From positions 7,122,827 through 7,186,826 of the forward strand of contig NC_084805.1 of NCBI RefSeq assembly GCF_963583255.1: DNA of 64,000 nucleotides, written 5' to 3'. Of the stretch, positions 1 through 12,839 are shown piece after piece. This stretch comes from Pyrus communis (lineage: Eukaryota > Streptophyta > Magnoliopsida > Rosales > Rosaceae). Each line of letters opens with the position of its first letter. The stretch's first letter is position 1. A model generated the notes under the pieces. That model made no database searches and was not told the DNA's origin. It saw only the letters and a program-made list of their open reading frames with translations. Both the position numbers and the translations under genes were made by a program.

Positions 1-2379
1 AGCCCGCCCCTTATTTTTGGTGCCCTACTCACGACATCCAAGTCCAATGTTATTGGGCTATTGACTTTTTTAATCCAATGCCAATTTTTGGCATTTTAAA
101 TATTTTAACCCCGAATGTTATAATTATTTTTTCTTCTACGATCGACCCTATTTGGTCCTAATCTATTGAATTAATTAAAAGTGACATGCAATCCATTGAT
201 CTGATAATTAATTCAAAATTATTAACCTGAAGATCGCTTTTGGACATTATCGATTTAATAATTTATTTTTTTCTTTGAACCGTTGACTCACTTTCGTAGT
301 CCCGAAGTACTCACACTTGAGTTTCTGATGCAACTCAAATCCACTACACTTAGTTGTATATTGCATTTTGTGTTCTTCCATAAACTAAATTGAACCTGTA
401 GTTTCAAATTTAGTGCAATTGAAACGCAAAGTTTTCATAAAACAATACACCCATGAAAACCCGATGTTTTTCATGAAAACCATGTCTTAAAACCCGAATG
501 TTCTAACTTTGATGCTTATGGATGAGTCATTCCCATAGCACCAATCACAATCTTGTTCCCTCCAATTCAGTGGATTGTCGAACTGTCACAAGTTCGATTT
601 CCCTAATCTGGACGCTTCTAATAGAAACCACTTTATGTGGGGTACAAGACATGAATCTCCACTTGACTATTAAGAAGTTGTGACACCATTGAAGGCACTA
701 ATGGCAAGGAAGAGCTGAATAAGCCTCCGCCATGATCTTCATTCGAAGACTTATGCCCAAAGCATTACAAATAGAAATACCTTTTGAATGAGGATTCCAT
801 GGCTCTTTGGCTCACTTCTATGAACTAATTAATCATGAAAGACATTGCCTGAAGCAAACCATGATTACGTCCACGAATGAGTACAATTATGAAGTTCATA
901 AATCCGATCAAATTTTGACTAGAGAATACTTTTCTCATCCTTCCATGTTTCTAACTTGCCCCTGAAGCACTAATGTAGAAAGCAAAAGTTTACCAAATTC
1001 TCGGATCTGATTACTACCCCAAACATATGGTAGAATTAGGGCTTGCCAAAGTGTGGCATCATGCCCAAAGCGTGATCCTTGGCACCTAAGACCTAAAACT
1101 TCAAGAATAAGGGATAGTATTCCCGAACCGTAACCCTGCAGAATCTACTTCCGTCTTGATGGAAAAAATCATTGGTTATGCACATGTTTGTGCCCCTACC
1201 AATGTTATTGAGGAGTACCATTCTAGTAGTCAATATGTGAGACTAATTTTGCTGCACCAAACACCGTTGGAAGAGCCAAATTTTGACATGGATGGCCTTG
1301 TTGGCAAAATCCACTTAGTAAACCATTTACTTTGTGAACATTTTTCTATGTTCTTGGATTCAAGTTTGGTGTATGTTTTACTTATGGATAATCTTATTGA
1401 TATTGTCCTCGAATATGAGTTAATTGAAGCATGTTTCTTAATAATATGACCAATTCAATTAAACTCGTGATAAGGTAGGAATGTGGGAAAGTTAGTTGTC
1501 TGGATGAATGCGTACTACGCACACTAACTTTACACCTAAATCACATCTCTAACAACGACTTCAGGTCTATCCAACCTGATTAAGAGCACTGGCACGCACC
1601 TCGTTGTATGAATGGTACTGCATCACCATTTAAAGGACATTAAATTCTCCCTGTCGTTGAGTTTTTTTAAGGATATTCGAGATGACAATGATCATGAATG
1701 AAACCACTGAAGAAAATAGAGTGAAATATCTTTGCACCACCTTTAAAAATGAGCCTGAAGCTTTGATTTGGGGCCAATGAGTTGTCTCCCAATTGGGAAT
1801 ACACCATATGTGGCCGGCCTGGAGCCTGGTGATTGAGTAATTTACTTGCTTTGGCACAACCTTTTGGGACATTTTGGTCAAACAATGATGCTACGACGCA
1901 TCTCCTTACACGAAGTAAAGATCTTGTGCCTACAAGCACACTTTGCCAAGCCTGCTCATTCGGAAAATTAATTTTCTTTATCATTCCTCGCAAAGATACG
2001 AAATCACCATTTTTCATAAGTGGATTCAAGGGAATATATGTGGACTAATCCAACCAAAATGCGGACCATATAAATACTTAGGGTTTTGGTTGATAAATCG
2101 ACAAATTAGTCACATCTTTATCCACAAACATTGCTGCTAAACCTCATGGCCGATTAAGGGCTCACAACCTTACTTATCCCATAAGGTCCAATATACTGGA
2201 TAATGTTGGAGAGTTTACATTGACTGTTTTCGATAAAGTACTGCATGTATTTTAGGTTTATAATTGAACATCGAATTCCCATGTTCACCCTAAATAGCCT
2301 CGCCTAGTGATCATAAAGCATAATTTAAATGATCGCTGAATTTTGGTGAACGTACCAAGTTTTTGATTTTTTTCCTAGG

Positions 2380-2660
2380 GTTATGCAATCTTGTACGCAG
2401 TTATGTTGGTTCACCTTGAGGCCGATTGCCACCCAACTTATATGACGTTACAGTTGGTTACTAGGTACGAACTTGACGATTTTTGTATTTATGCATTTGG
2501 GTGTGCATTCCATGTGCCAAGTTGCGCCTCCATAATGTACCAATATGGGTCCTCAAAGAAAGATGTGTATCTTTTATTGATCATGCTTCTCCTTCACACT
2601 AGCTCATTTCGAGCCCTTGCACGTGATCCCTTTACGTCAAATTTCCTGGAGAACGACGCG
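2380..2660 (+). pseudogene. Copia integrase C-terminal relic
   Basis: The frame reads ILYAVMLVHLEADCHPTY, then LQLVTRYELDD, YAFGCAFHVP and DPFTSNFLEND. This follows the integrase C-terminal region of plant Copia elements, whose usual pattern is HAAMLVRLRPTA, LQLVTGYEPD, RIFGCAVYVP and DLFTARFADCHF. The same frame stays open to 2933, but the later part does not resemble the family. The catalytic core upstream is not recognisable. Identified from family knowledge of Ty1/copia polyproteins. Confidence 0.75.
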
Positions 2661-3479
2661 AATTTGCGTGGACGTTGCCCACTATGTCTTATTGTGATCC
2701 CCATACCGCACAAGTATGCTAAGCAAGTGTGGCGAATTATAGCTTTCGGAATGTTGCTCCAGACATATTCTACAAACATGCCTGTAAGGATAGACATACT
2801 TAACGGACGTCGAGTCAACATCCCTGGAGGGTGTGTAAGAGGAAGACGTGGCACAATAATGAATCTAAACTCGATCGCTGTCCTAAATCATTTCCATCTC
2901 ATGAGATTAATCTGGATTACTCCTGAGACTTGAAGTTTTTGATCCAGTATAATAGTTTAGATAAGCTAAATGGAATTAAAATGAGATTACCATCGATGAT
3001 GTTTTCACTTATATGGTAGTTACCGACATAAATGAAAAACGACGATATCGAACCGTGTTCTGTTGATTAAGTGACAATGTAGAACTGATTGGATAACTAA
3101 AGTTACAATCCATATCAAATTCCTCACCAAAGTATGTTTTGGATCTATTGTTCCTACACTACCCAAAGTAACCCTATTGTGTTACAAGTGGGAAAGGAAG
3201 CATTATGAGATGAATGAAATAGTGCGATATGATGCACGTCTTACGGCGTAAGGTTTCTCTCAAAATGTCACATGAGTGATAGCAACATTATGAAATATGG
3301 TTAGTATTTCTACATGGGGATATGGATATGAAGATAGACATGTAAGTTCCCGAAGAATTACATGGACTGGTTCAAATAGTTCCAAAACCATGAAACACCT
3401 TCTTAACATGTTTGAGGATTTCACTTACAATATGACAGATGTGGTATACCCGTCGAAGTGATTATTTGATTAGTCAGGG

Positions 3480-4440
3480 ATATAAATTATGCCCTTGCAT
3501 GTTAAACTATGAATCTCACTAAGACTTCGGAAGAGCTTGAGAAAACTACCTCGCACCTGAAGATGGGATTTGAGATGAAGGATCTTCGTTTATGCCTTGA
3601 CCTGAAGTTGAAGCATTGTTTTGACGGTATTTTGGTCTGCCAGTCGAACTATACCCCGAATGTGGTACTTTTGAGTATACCTTTGATCGTCCATACGTTA
3701 TATGCAAATGAGACCCTTGAAGTGGTTATGGAATCCGAAATTCCATATCTAAAGTTCAACTTTGTGCTTCATTGTACTTAGCTCATTGTATTTAGACATG
3801 ACATCTCATTTGCTATTGATCTTGGTAAAGATGCAGCACCGCGCCTTCACACATTCACTGAATTGGTATTAAAGACATACCCTGAAGGTATTATGAGGAC
3901 AAATTCCAACTTATCTCAAGCAGATCCAACCGTCCTAATCCTTGGAAAGTTGCTTGCCTTGTTTGTTATGTTGACGCATGTTACTTATCAAACCCGCATA
4001 AGGCAAAATCCCCAAATGGTTATGTCTTTACCATTAGGGATATCAGAGTATCTTGGAGGTCCACGATATGACCTTAGTTGTGAAACCTTCGAATTGTTCC
4101 AAGACTTACCTTACTTCACTATGCCACAAGAAAGACATGGTTAAGAGTTCTTGTTGAGCATATTCGAAGTCCTTGTTGTTTTCATTCATCATTGAGTCCC
4201 AACAAAGATCCATGAAGATTATGCCGCATGTCTCCACTCTACCAAGCCATGATACAGCAACGAAGTCAACGACAAGACATATTGCATCCACATCTACATC
4301 AGCAAAGCATCAAGATATTGAAGTCATGCAAGCCAATCCCAGACAACCTTGTCGACCTCTACACGACGTCACTGCCGAAGTCAACCTTCTAGAAGCTTAT
4401 CCGAGGAATTGGTATGCCTAACTATTCATATGCAATGCTT
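3480..4440 (+). pseudogene. Copia reverse transcriptase end and RNase H relic
   Basis: At 3509-3700 the frame reads LTKTSEELEKTTSHLKMGFE, then MKDLRLCLDLKLKH and GILVCQSNYT. This is the end of a Copia RT (usual pattern EFEMKDLGKTRFCLGLQIEH, GILVHQSNYT). At 3960-4050 another frame reads CYVDACYLSNPHKAKSPNGY and VSWRST, the start of Copia RNase H. At 4190-4225 PTKIHEDYAACL matches the PTxxYEDNAAC block. The pieces lie in different frames, so several indels have accumulated. Not functional. Confidence 0.8.
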
Positions 4441-4643
4441 GTAGTTCTCATTTGGAAGTTATGTCAAACTCAGGGGGAGTAACACGTATAGTTTTGACTT
4501 AATGCAACTTCTCACTTTTCTCCTTAGCCTATAGGTGTTCTCCCACCTTGGGTTTTACCATAGCAAGGTTTTGTGAGTTTTACCTTTTTATGCATTCTTC
4601 TGTTGATTTGAGACTTACATTTGCTCATTGTATCAAGGGGGAA

Positions 4644-4914
4644 TGTTGTAGTCATATTAGATTAGGAATATGATTGTGTAAATCCTAGCATATATGGAAA
4701 TATCTCTTATATTCCTATTAGGAGTTGATTACCTATTAAATGTTGTAATCCTAAAGGGTAAGGAATTAACCTTCCCTACTACTATAAATAAAGGCACAAT
4801 GGGATGGAATAACACACACCTATAATTACACATCTCTCTCTTCTCTCTACTATTGCCGCACCTTTCTCTCTCTCTATGGTCTCGATAATCGTTCAGTAAA
4901 TTATGCCTACAACA
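4644..4914 (+). repeat. 3' LTR of the Copia element
   Basis: A 271-bp LTR begins TGTTGTAG and ends CTACAACA, a perfect 8-bp terminal inverted repeat. It directly follows the purine tract AAGGGGGAA. It contains a TATA-like ACTATAAATA near 4780 and a CT-rich leader near 4830-4880. The matching 5' LTR lies outside the window, so no TSD can be checked. Confidence 0.85.
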
Positions 4915-5087
4915 TTAAATTTATATTTTTGAGGACAATATTTATTTTTAAGGTTTTATTTTAAGTTATGTTTTTAGACATAATTAGCCTTTAGTTCATG
5001 TTTTATTGTTTAAATAATTGAATTGGTTAATTTACTTTATTTAAGTTTTCTATTATTTTTAGAATAAATATTATAATTGAATAAGTT

Positions 5088-5160
5088 TTGTAATTATGAA
5101 ATTTACATAAATATAGATTATAAAGATCTATGTTAACGTAAATTTCATAATTATAATCAA
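5088..5160. repeat. Small hairpin-forming inverted repeat
   Basis: Two arms of about 30 bases read TTGTAATTATGAAATTTAC and, on the other strand, TTGATTATAATTATGAAATT. They face each other across a short loop with few mismatches. It lies between the Copia LTR and the first CACTA subterminal repeats. It may be a MITE remnant or part of the CACTA end. No TSD is evident. Confidence 0.45.
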
Positions 5161-5528
5161 TTACGTATTTGTTCGTCGGTAAACATTTTGCGCGACGAAA
5201 TATTCGACACAATAAGTATGTGCGACGAAATACTTATTCGTCCCGTATATTTCCTTCCGCGACGAAGTGTTTGTCGCGTAAAGGCTGTAAAAAATACGGT
5301 TAAATTTACCGCCAAATTTCAAATCTATACGTTTTGAGCGACAAAACATTTGTTGCGTAAGGGTGAAATCATAGGGTGATGACGCCAGAGTCTTGAGCGA
5401 CAAAGCTTTCGTCACGCAAGATTTTTATCGCGCAAGATTTTTACTCCAGACAATCAGTTTTCTGAGTCAGAGGATTCAATCTATTGAATCAGAGAATCGG
5501 GTTTTGCACAACGAAGCTTTCGTCACGC
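5161..5528. repeat. CACTA-1 subterminal GCGACGAA repeats, 5' block
   Basis: Repeated direct and inverted variants of GCGACGAA and TTCGTCGCG occur, for example at 5190, 5230, 5260, 5335 and 5396. CACTA elements carry such subterminal arrays as TNPA binding sites. The block is cut at 5528 by a solo LTR insertion and resumes at 7341. Confidence 0.8.
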
Positions 5529-7335
5529 TGTTGGAAATGTGCCCTAAAACCAATCATATGATGATACTTTACAAACATTTCACATATTAAACTAATCTAG
5601 TTTAATATAAAGGGCAAAGATTATTGTTTTAAGCCATCTCATATAAATGTTATATGCTTAAACGATAAGTCCAAGGAATATGCAATTGGAAGAATGTGAT
5701 CTAAAGAAAGATTCATGAGACCATTCTTTTTCTTATACATATCCTAAACCTTCTTGATCATAGGATTGCCAATTGGGCATTGACAGTCCGTTAAGATCAG
5801 TACGTGCTATGTCTTTTCATAGGGAGAGTGACTGGTCTCGAGTCATTGGTGTGATTGACACCAAGACAAGCATGTAGATGCTCAATAGAGAATGAGTCCA
5901 CTAAACACGATCAACAAGGAGTTCTCATACTCATGTCACATGAGAACTCATGGTTGGGATAATGCAAAGTCATCCTTTAACCTAAGGCATCATAGTTGTA
6001 TTGTGGTTAGGTCTTTGATCTTTGACTATGTCAAAGTCACTCCATCAGAGGGTGTCCACGACATAGTTAGGGTTAAGCCACTTAACCATGGAGGCAAGTG
6101 AATGCGCAACAAAGGATCTCTAACCTTTAAACCGTTTGAGGGAGAATTACTATATGATATGATTAGAATCTCTGGCCAGAGTATGAATGAGATTTAGGAA
6201 GTCGTTCCAAATCACATTCAAGGTAATCATATAAGTAAAAGAATCACATTGGATAATAGATATGAATAAACTATCAAACCAAACAATGTGGTCAAGAGTA
6301 TTGTATTAGAGAAAAACCGTATTGCATTGTAATCCTAAACTGAATAGGTTATCCACCTCTTCTGATTAGCTTGGGTAGCCATGACATACTGCTAAGTGTC
6401 ACTCATGGTTTGTGGAAGCCCTAAAGGTAAGTAATCACTGAAGGGATAATTCAAAGTATGTTTCAATTCAGAATCGATCGTTAAGAGTAACAAATGCCCA
6501 CTGTCTCACTAAAAGGAACTTAATGGATCGTACACCATGTAAGGTAGAGATTGAAGAAACAACGGAGTTGAGTGAGGAGACTTAAATGGTTTAATTGATT
6601 ATGGCTAGGATTAATTAATATGTTAATTAATCAAATGAACAAGTTCGTTTTAGACTTTGGGTTAGTTTTAGGCCTCAAGGCCGAATAGTCTTTGAATGTC
6701 AAGCCTATTAACTTAAGTTGTATGACAACTTAAATGACTTAAGATTTAAAAGGGCCCAAATAGCCTAATGCCTATGGTAGGCCGGCCATGTGATGAAAAA
6801 TAGGGTTTTGTTCTTTTAGTCACTTAAGTGAAGTGACTATATAAAGAACTTTATAGCCAAAATTCATTAGGGTTCTCTTTTGAGGAAATTGGAAAGAAAA
6901 GTCTCTCCCTTTTCTCTCTAAGAGGGCAGCCCTTTTGGAGGGGATTAGCTGGTAATCTTCCATCCTCCAAGGTCACTCATATCTTCTTCAAGTGCCTCCT
7001 TGGTATGGAGACTTAGAGGTTCCCTATTTTGGAACTTGGAGAATCCATTCTACCATCCTCATCCAAGAAATCCATGGAGCTAAGAAGTAAGGAATGAAGG
7101 CCCTATCTCTTGGGTGATTAGCCATTACTTATGCAAATATGAATCAACAAAGGTATAATATTTGTCAACTCACTTTGTTCTTGAGTTGAGTCTTGGTTCA
7201 CCACAATTACTAGGCCTTGAATTTCATGGGTAAAGTTTTGTTTTTGAGTGAATACAAGCATGATTCCGCCTTTTAATTCTTAATTGCATCCATAAATGTT
7301 GCTAAATGAACTAGTTTTCACAAGTATTTCCTTCA
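5529..7335. mobile_element. Solo LTR, 1.8 kb, inside CACTA-1
   Basis: The unit begins TGTTGGAAATGTGCCC and ends CTTCA. It is flanked by CACGC (5524-5528) and CATGC (7336-7340), a 5-bp TSD with one mismatch. If the insert and one TSD are removed, the CACTA repeat reads on as CGTCACGCAAG. A TATA-like CTATATAAAG lies near 6837, followed by a CT-rich leader near 6898-6930. No internal region or second LTR is present, so LTR-LTR recombination has probably removed the body. The 69-codon ORF at 5892-6101 looks like chance. Confidence 0.85.
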
Positions 7336-7435
7336 CATGCAAGTTGGCCAAGGTTCTTATAAATAACCAGTTCCGGGTTCCATATTTCTCAAACCTTTTT
7401 CCGGATTGCAATTCTATTGTTATTCAAAATTAAGC

Positions 7436-7945
7436 ATGATGGCAGACTCAGGTGCTCGTTCATCGAAGAGGATGGAGGGCGAGAGTTCTGAAAAAGGTAA
7501 TACCCACTAAATTAATTATGTGTTTTCTATACATTTTATACTTTGCATTATTATTTTTAATATAATTTTTTTTAGTAGACAAGAAGAAAAAAAAAGAGCT
7601 GCGCCTGTGGTCCGATACAGTTTTGGAGGGAGCCATTACCAAATCAATTATGAAGAATTGATGGGAATTCAGAAGTCGGATATGTGCAACAAGTTTATGC
7701 GCGATGTTTGGGTATTAGTGCGTGACAAATGTAGTGCGGATTAGGAGTCTTGGAGAGTCGTCCCCGAGTAGATAAAGACGCACTTGGTCGATGAGTTAGA
7801 GCCTGATTTGGATATTAACCAAAGTGACCTAAATTTCATGAAGTGCATTGACAACATATTCAAATCATCTTTTCTGGAGTGGAAGTTTGATGTTGAACGT
7901 GAGGCAGAATTGAATCAAATACCAAAACCATCAACAGCAAGATAA
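7436..7945 (+). pseudogene. CACTA-1 ORF1, small conserved protein (broken)
   Basis: Exon 1 starts with MMADSGARSSKRMEGESSEK and ends near a GT donor (GGTAATACC, about 7495). Exon 2 follows a T-rich tract and AG near 7577. It reads KKRAAPVVRYSFGGSHY, then WVLVRDKCSAD, a stop at 7741, then WRVVPE, another stop, and LEWKFDVEREAELNQ near the end. The equivalent place in CACTA-2 (38237-38857) has MMADS and QWKFDVQRDAERHEL. The product is therefore shared by the family. I do not recognise a known domain. The CSADxESWRVVPE segment faintly recalls the QWESWRLVPQE block of the TNPA-like protein, so a distant relation is possible. Two in-frame stops make this copy a pseudogene. Confidence 0.6.
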
Positions 7946-8224
7946 CATTTTATTTATGTTTATTTATGTTTAATTATATAATAATATTTGGGTTTTAAGT
8001 TTTTATTTATGAATGTTACTTTTTAATATGCGATTTTAAAGTTTTTGTTGAATAAATATTATTGAATAAATGATTATATTAATTAAATATGCATGAATGT
8101 TTTAATTAATTTAAACATTTGTAGATTTGTTTGGGTGTAATTTAATACTTTGTTTATTAAGTGTCTATGTGATTCAAAATGAAAAAGTAATAAATGAAAA
8201 AAAGTATTTAAAAAAAAATAGCAA

Positions 8225-8470
8225 TGAAATTACTTTTTTGTCGTTCAAAGTGGAATTGCGTGATGCTACACCGTTGTCGCGCAAAGGTTTTCAGAAAATG
8301 TAGGACTAGCCATGAGTTGGCACCAAAATGTGGAATGCATATGTTTTACGCGACAATGTTTCATCGTGCATGGTGGGTAAAAAAGCGATAAAAGAGAACA
8401 GATTTGGCGCCATGTACTTGAATGCATAGATTTTGCGGGACGAATGCTTCGTCATGCAAGAGTGTGAAAT
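8225..8470. repeat. CACTA-1 GCGACGAA-type repeats between ORF1 and TNP2
   Basis: The spacer after ORF1 contains variants of TTGTCGCGCAA, GCGACAATG and GGGACGAATGCTTCGTC (8238-8285, 8350, 8436-8460). They resemble the subterminal repeats but lie inside the element, directly upstream of the CT-rich leader (8520-8580) of the TNP2 unit. From 8590 to 9250 I see intron-like AT-rich sequence. One block at 8880-9010 is conserved in CACTA-2 (39840-39980) and may be 5' UTR or an early exon. Confidence 0.65.
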
Positions 8471-9254
8471 ATAATTTAGCTTCGTAGACGCAAAAAGGCA
8501 GAAACTGCAAATTCATTGCAACTCTGCCTCTCCTCCCCCTTAGTTCTATCACTTGGTCTTGTGCTCCCGTTCTTCATCACCTATATATCAATTGGTAAGC
8601 AAATTTGTTTTCAATATTGTTTTTTGAAATTACACAATGAAACTAACAAAATTAAATTTGTTGTGTGTAGGTGTTTTTTTTAACGACTATCGGCGAGGAA
8701 TGCATTAAGATGTATATTTTCTTCAACTATTTCATTAACATTAAATGTAGTTTAATTATTTGTTGTTTTAGCATTTATGTGATACAATTTATTTGTAGGC
8801 AAACATTTTTTGTACTTAACTTCGTACATTCGTTTCATGAAAACTTAGTTTCCCGTTTGAGAATTTGTTAGATTTCGCTTATGGATGTGAAAGCATGACT
8901 ACAGTCCAGCTAATTCTTGAATTGTCCCAATTTTTGGGTAGTTTGGGAATGCACAAATACGTGTCGTAGTTTGCGGTTCATGGATTAGATTTCGATAAGG
9001 AGAAATTTGGTAGCATGTCTGTGTGTTCTTCGAGTGCTACGTACGTATTTAGTATTTACGTGCTACACTTGAAGAACTGTAGGGATATGTTGCCAAATTT
9101 TTTCAACATCGAAATCTAATCTGATAGAGCTATAAAATACGACATGTAGCCATGCATTCCTAAATGGGATAGGACCCTTACTAGAGGCATAAGATGGCAT
9201 GCTATAATTGAAGTGTTTGTAACCATTGTGATTTTTTTTTTTTTCGTAGGCGAT

Positions 9255-12200
9255 ATGGACAGACAATGGATACAGAATCCTAATAAAAGTGCAAATGAAT
9301 ACTTGGATAGAATAAATCAGTTCATTGATTTTGCAATGACACACAACCAGGGTTCACCTCTAATCCGGTGTCCGTGTAGGAACTATAACAATTAAATGGT
9401 TGAGTATTATGAAAATGTTTGATACCATTTAGTACGACATGGTATGATAGAGACGTATACCACTTGGAATCATCATGGGGCACGATTAGTACATCCTTTA
9501 TCTTCACATGTGACCCCATTAGTTGAGGCAGTTGAATCTTATGTTGATCTAAACAAACAAACTATGGATATCCTAGATGATGCTTTTCTAGACGCCTCGA
9601 CCAATTTTGATCAGGAAGGGGGAGATGACGTCCCTTGAAGTATGGATAGTGGAGCCTTTAAAAATTATGAAAAACTATTAAAAAGTGTCAAACAAGAACT
9701 ATTGCCAAATAAGAATTATACTTTGATTGCGAGGATTTTTTGGTATTGACGGCTATTGTGGAGCTGATGCATGGAAAAATAAAATTTTGTGTGTCCAATC
9801 AGTGCTTTGATTATTTTTTTGGGCCTTTTCAAGAGGATGCTTCCAAAGGACAATTGTTTGCTTAAAGATCACAATATTTCAAAGAAGGTGTTGAATGGTC
9901 TGAGATTGGCCTATGAAAAAATTCATGCGTATAAAAAATAATTGTGTATTGAACTATTAAGCACTAGATAAATGCCCTATATGCAAATAGTCGAGGTTTA
10001 AAATGACAGCTCAAAATAGAATGACAAAGATTTCACAAAAAGTTATGCATTATCTTTCAATAAAGCCCAAGCTTCAATGTTTGTATATGTCAATGCATAC
10101 TGCTAGCGACTTGACATGGCATAAGGACGAACAGGTGGATGACGATTTGATGAGGCATCCAACTGATGGTGAGGCATGGAAAGAGTTTGATCGTTTGTAC
10201 CTTGATTTTGCGCGAGAGTCGTGGAACGTAAGATTGGGGTTGGCCACATACGGGTTTAAAGAAATAATATATGATGTTGACTATGTTAATAACTGAGGAT
10301 CTGGGCAAGTTTATCGATGTTTATTTGCGGCCATTGGTTGATGAGCTGAAATAATTATGGGAAAACGGAGTTCTGACGTATGATAAAGCAACTGGGCAGA
10401 TGTTCACCTTACGAACAGCAGTAATGTGGACTATAACAATTTTCTCACGTATGCTATGATATCTAGGTGGGGCACTAGAGGTTATTTGGCATGCCCAATT
10501 TGCAAGGACAACACAACGTCTTCTTGGCACGCCGAGAAAGTTTGTTACCTAGGGCATCATAGATGGTTGTCGTGGGACAATAAGTGGTGTTAGAACGAGA
10601 TATCATTCTTTGATGGATTAGAGATTCAACTAAGACCTAAAGAATGGTCCAGAGAAAATATTTTAGCGCACTTGAATCATTTGGATTTTGGTCGGTTTGG
10701 CAAATCAGTAAATAAGACCAGACTAGACACCCATCTAAACTAGACACCCAAGAGTATGTTGTTTGGGCTGTTGTATTGGTCCTAATTGAAACTACACCAC
10801 AACCTCGATGTTATGCATGTTGAGAAGAATGTGTTTCATATACTGGTTGGAACTATATTAGATATTAAGGGAAAGACAAAGGACACAATCAAAGCTCCTA
10901 TCGATTTGGAGCAAATGGGAATAAGGGCACGTTTATGGATGACGAGGAAGGATGAGATAGCGAAGGGGCTAACTTCTTTTTAAGTAAAAATAGAGAAGAG
11001 GAAAAAGTTTTTAAAGTTTGTATCCTTCGTAAAGTTTCCAAATGGGTATGCTTCAAATATAGGACGATGTGCAAACATAGATGGGGCCAAATTTTATGGG
11101 CTTAAGACTCACGATTGTCATGTTATACTGCAATGCTTGCTCCTGATTGATATTTGACACTTATTGCTAGAAGATGTGGTGAATTCGATTCTATTGTTGA
11201 AGAGATTTTTTTTTCTCTCAATTATCTGCTAGAATTTTGCGAAAGTCTGATGTACAACAGTTATGCATTGACATTGTCGAAGTCTTATGCAAGTTTGAAT
11301 AAATATTTCCTCCCTCCTTCTTCATAGGCATGATCCACATGATGATTCACTTGCTAGATGAGGCGTTACTTGCCGGACCCATCAATTATCGATGGATGTA
11401 TCCAATCGAAAGGTATAAAGTCCTTAGTCATTAATTAATTCATGATCAATTGACGATTTAACTTATTTGAATCATCACAATTTTTTTTTTCTTTTTTGCA
11501 AATTACTGGGTGAGTTAAAGAAGAGTGTAAGCAACAGGGCGAAACCCGAAAGACCAATTGCGAAGGCTTGGGTGGCATTTGAGACGAATACGTTTTGTGT
11601 TATGTAAATACAAGAACTTGAGATGGCGTTCAATCGACCACACCGTAATAATGACGGTGGTGTGAGAAGGCAGAAACTATATGTATTTGCCTAAATCACA
11701 CAATCATTTGGTGAACCAGTAGGAGGTGATTCACTCATTGAAAGGGACATGCAAGTAGCTCATTAGTTCGTACTTAACAATTGCGACGAGAAAATTGAGT
11801 ACCTGGATGAGCGTGAAGAGTTGATGAAGCAAGAACATCCCTCGCATTTATATGTCGTGAAGCACCGTGACCTGTTTCCTTATTGGTTTTGCGAACAAGA
11901 AAGTTGTTTGGGTTTTTTTGTTGGTTTTGTTAGGGAAACCAATTCTCTCACGTGTACTAATGAATTATATAACTTGGCTATCAGACTTCTAAGTTCGGAA
12001 TTGTACTCAAGGAGTCATGTGAATGACATAAAATTCTTAGGAGCTGAGCGTGATGACAAGCTTTGTACTCAAAACAAGAGTGTAAATATCCCATGAGCAG
12101 GAGATATTGTAGACGTTGATTTCTATGGTAAACTAACAAGTATGGTCCAATTGCTTTACAAAGACAGTTGCCAAGTCATCTTTTTAAGTGTCGTTGGTTC

Positions 12201-12709
12201 GATACAGACCTTGGTAGGAATGGGACTGTTAAACGGGATGATGTTTTACTGTCAGTGAACACTACCTTATGTTGGTACAGTGAAAACCTGTACATTTTGG
12301 CAACTTTGGCCAAGCAAATTTTCTACATCGATGATCCAAAGGTAGGGAAGGGATGGAAAGTTGTTCAAAGGATTGATCACAGAAGGGTGTATGATATTCC
12401 GGACTAAGATCCTGATGACAACGACAATGTGACAACTTTGCCGACCAACTCCTTGAAACTTTGACACAAATTGGTGCAGAAACACTTCAAGATACTAATA
12501 TTGTCCAAGAACCATTTCAGGTAGATGAAGGTCCTCAAATCGAAATTCCTATAGACTTAATTACAATTGATCTTTGAAGTCTCCGAAGATACAATCCACC
12601 TGAGGGCATGGATGATGTTGTTGATGTACCAATGGATGAGGATGAATGGGAGACTGAAAGTGATCAAAGTGAAGATGATGATATTTATTGTACCGAGGAT
12701 GAGGATTAA
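9255..12709 (+). pseudogene. CACTA-1 TNP2-type transposase (Transposase_21), broken
   Basis: The reading frame starts MDRQWIQNPNKSANEYLDRI with FIDFAMTH and LIRCPCRNYNN, the N-terminal transposase-associated domain. Further on come HPTDGEAWKEFDRLY and RLGLAT (10150-10260), YLACPICKDNTTSSWHAEK (10490-10540), HNLDVMHVEKNVF with ILDIKGKTKD (10790-10900) of the Transposase_21 core, and LAGPINYRWMYPIER (DUF4218, about 11370). DUF4216 follows near 12020-12300 (DIKFLGAERDDKLCTQN, DFYGKLTSM). It ends in an acidic tail, DDDIYCTEDED. In CACTA elements this protein cuts the termini. Stops at 9393 and 9636 and many frameshifts split it into at least ten frames, and part of the segment after RLGLAT is missing compared with CACTA-2. 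Not functional. Confidence 0.88.
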
Positions 12710-12839
12710 GGACTTTTGACTTATATGCAATGCAATTAAGTGTATTTAATTTTTTGTATATAAAAAAATTTTAATTGGATAAAGGACTAAAATAGCAAAT
12801 TAAAGTCAATTCAAAGTGAGAAAAACAAGAAAATTCATC

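Larger units (their letters stand above)
1..4643 (+). mobile_element. Decayed Ty1/copia retrotransposon, internal region
   Basis: This is the internal region of an old Copia element on the plus strand, truncated at the left edge of the window. Integrase, reverse transcriptase and RNase H relics appear in Copia order from about 2380 to 4440. They are followed by a purine tract (AAGGGGGAA, 4635-4643) and the 3' LTR. Every frame is broken by stops and frameshifts, so nothing can be expressed. From 1 to about 2380 I see no recognisable domain. By position it should hold gag and protease remains, and the short ORF at 1156-1449 in it matches nothing I know. Confidence 0.75.

Noticed and set aside
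2594..2854. Minus-strand ORF of 86 codons
   Set aside because: Antisense shadow of the Copia integrase relic.
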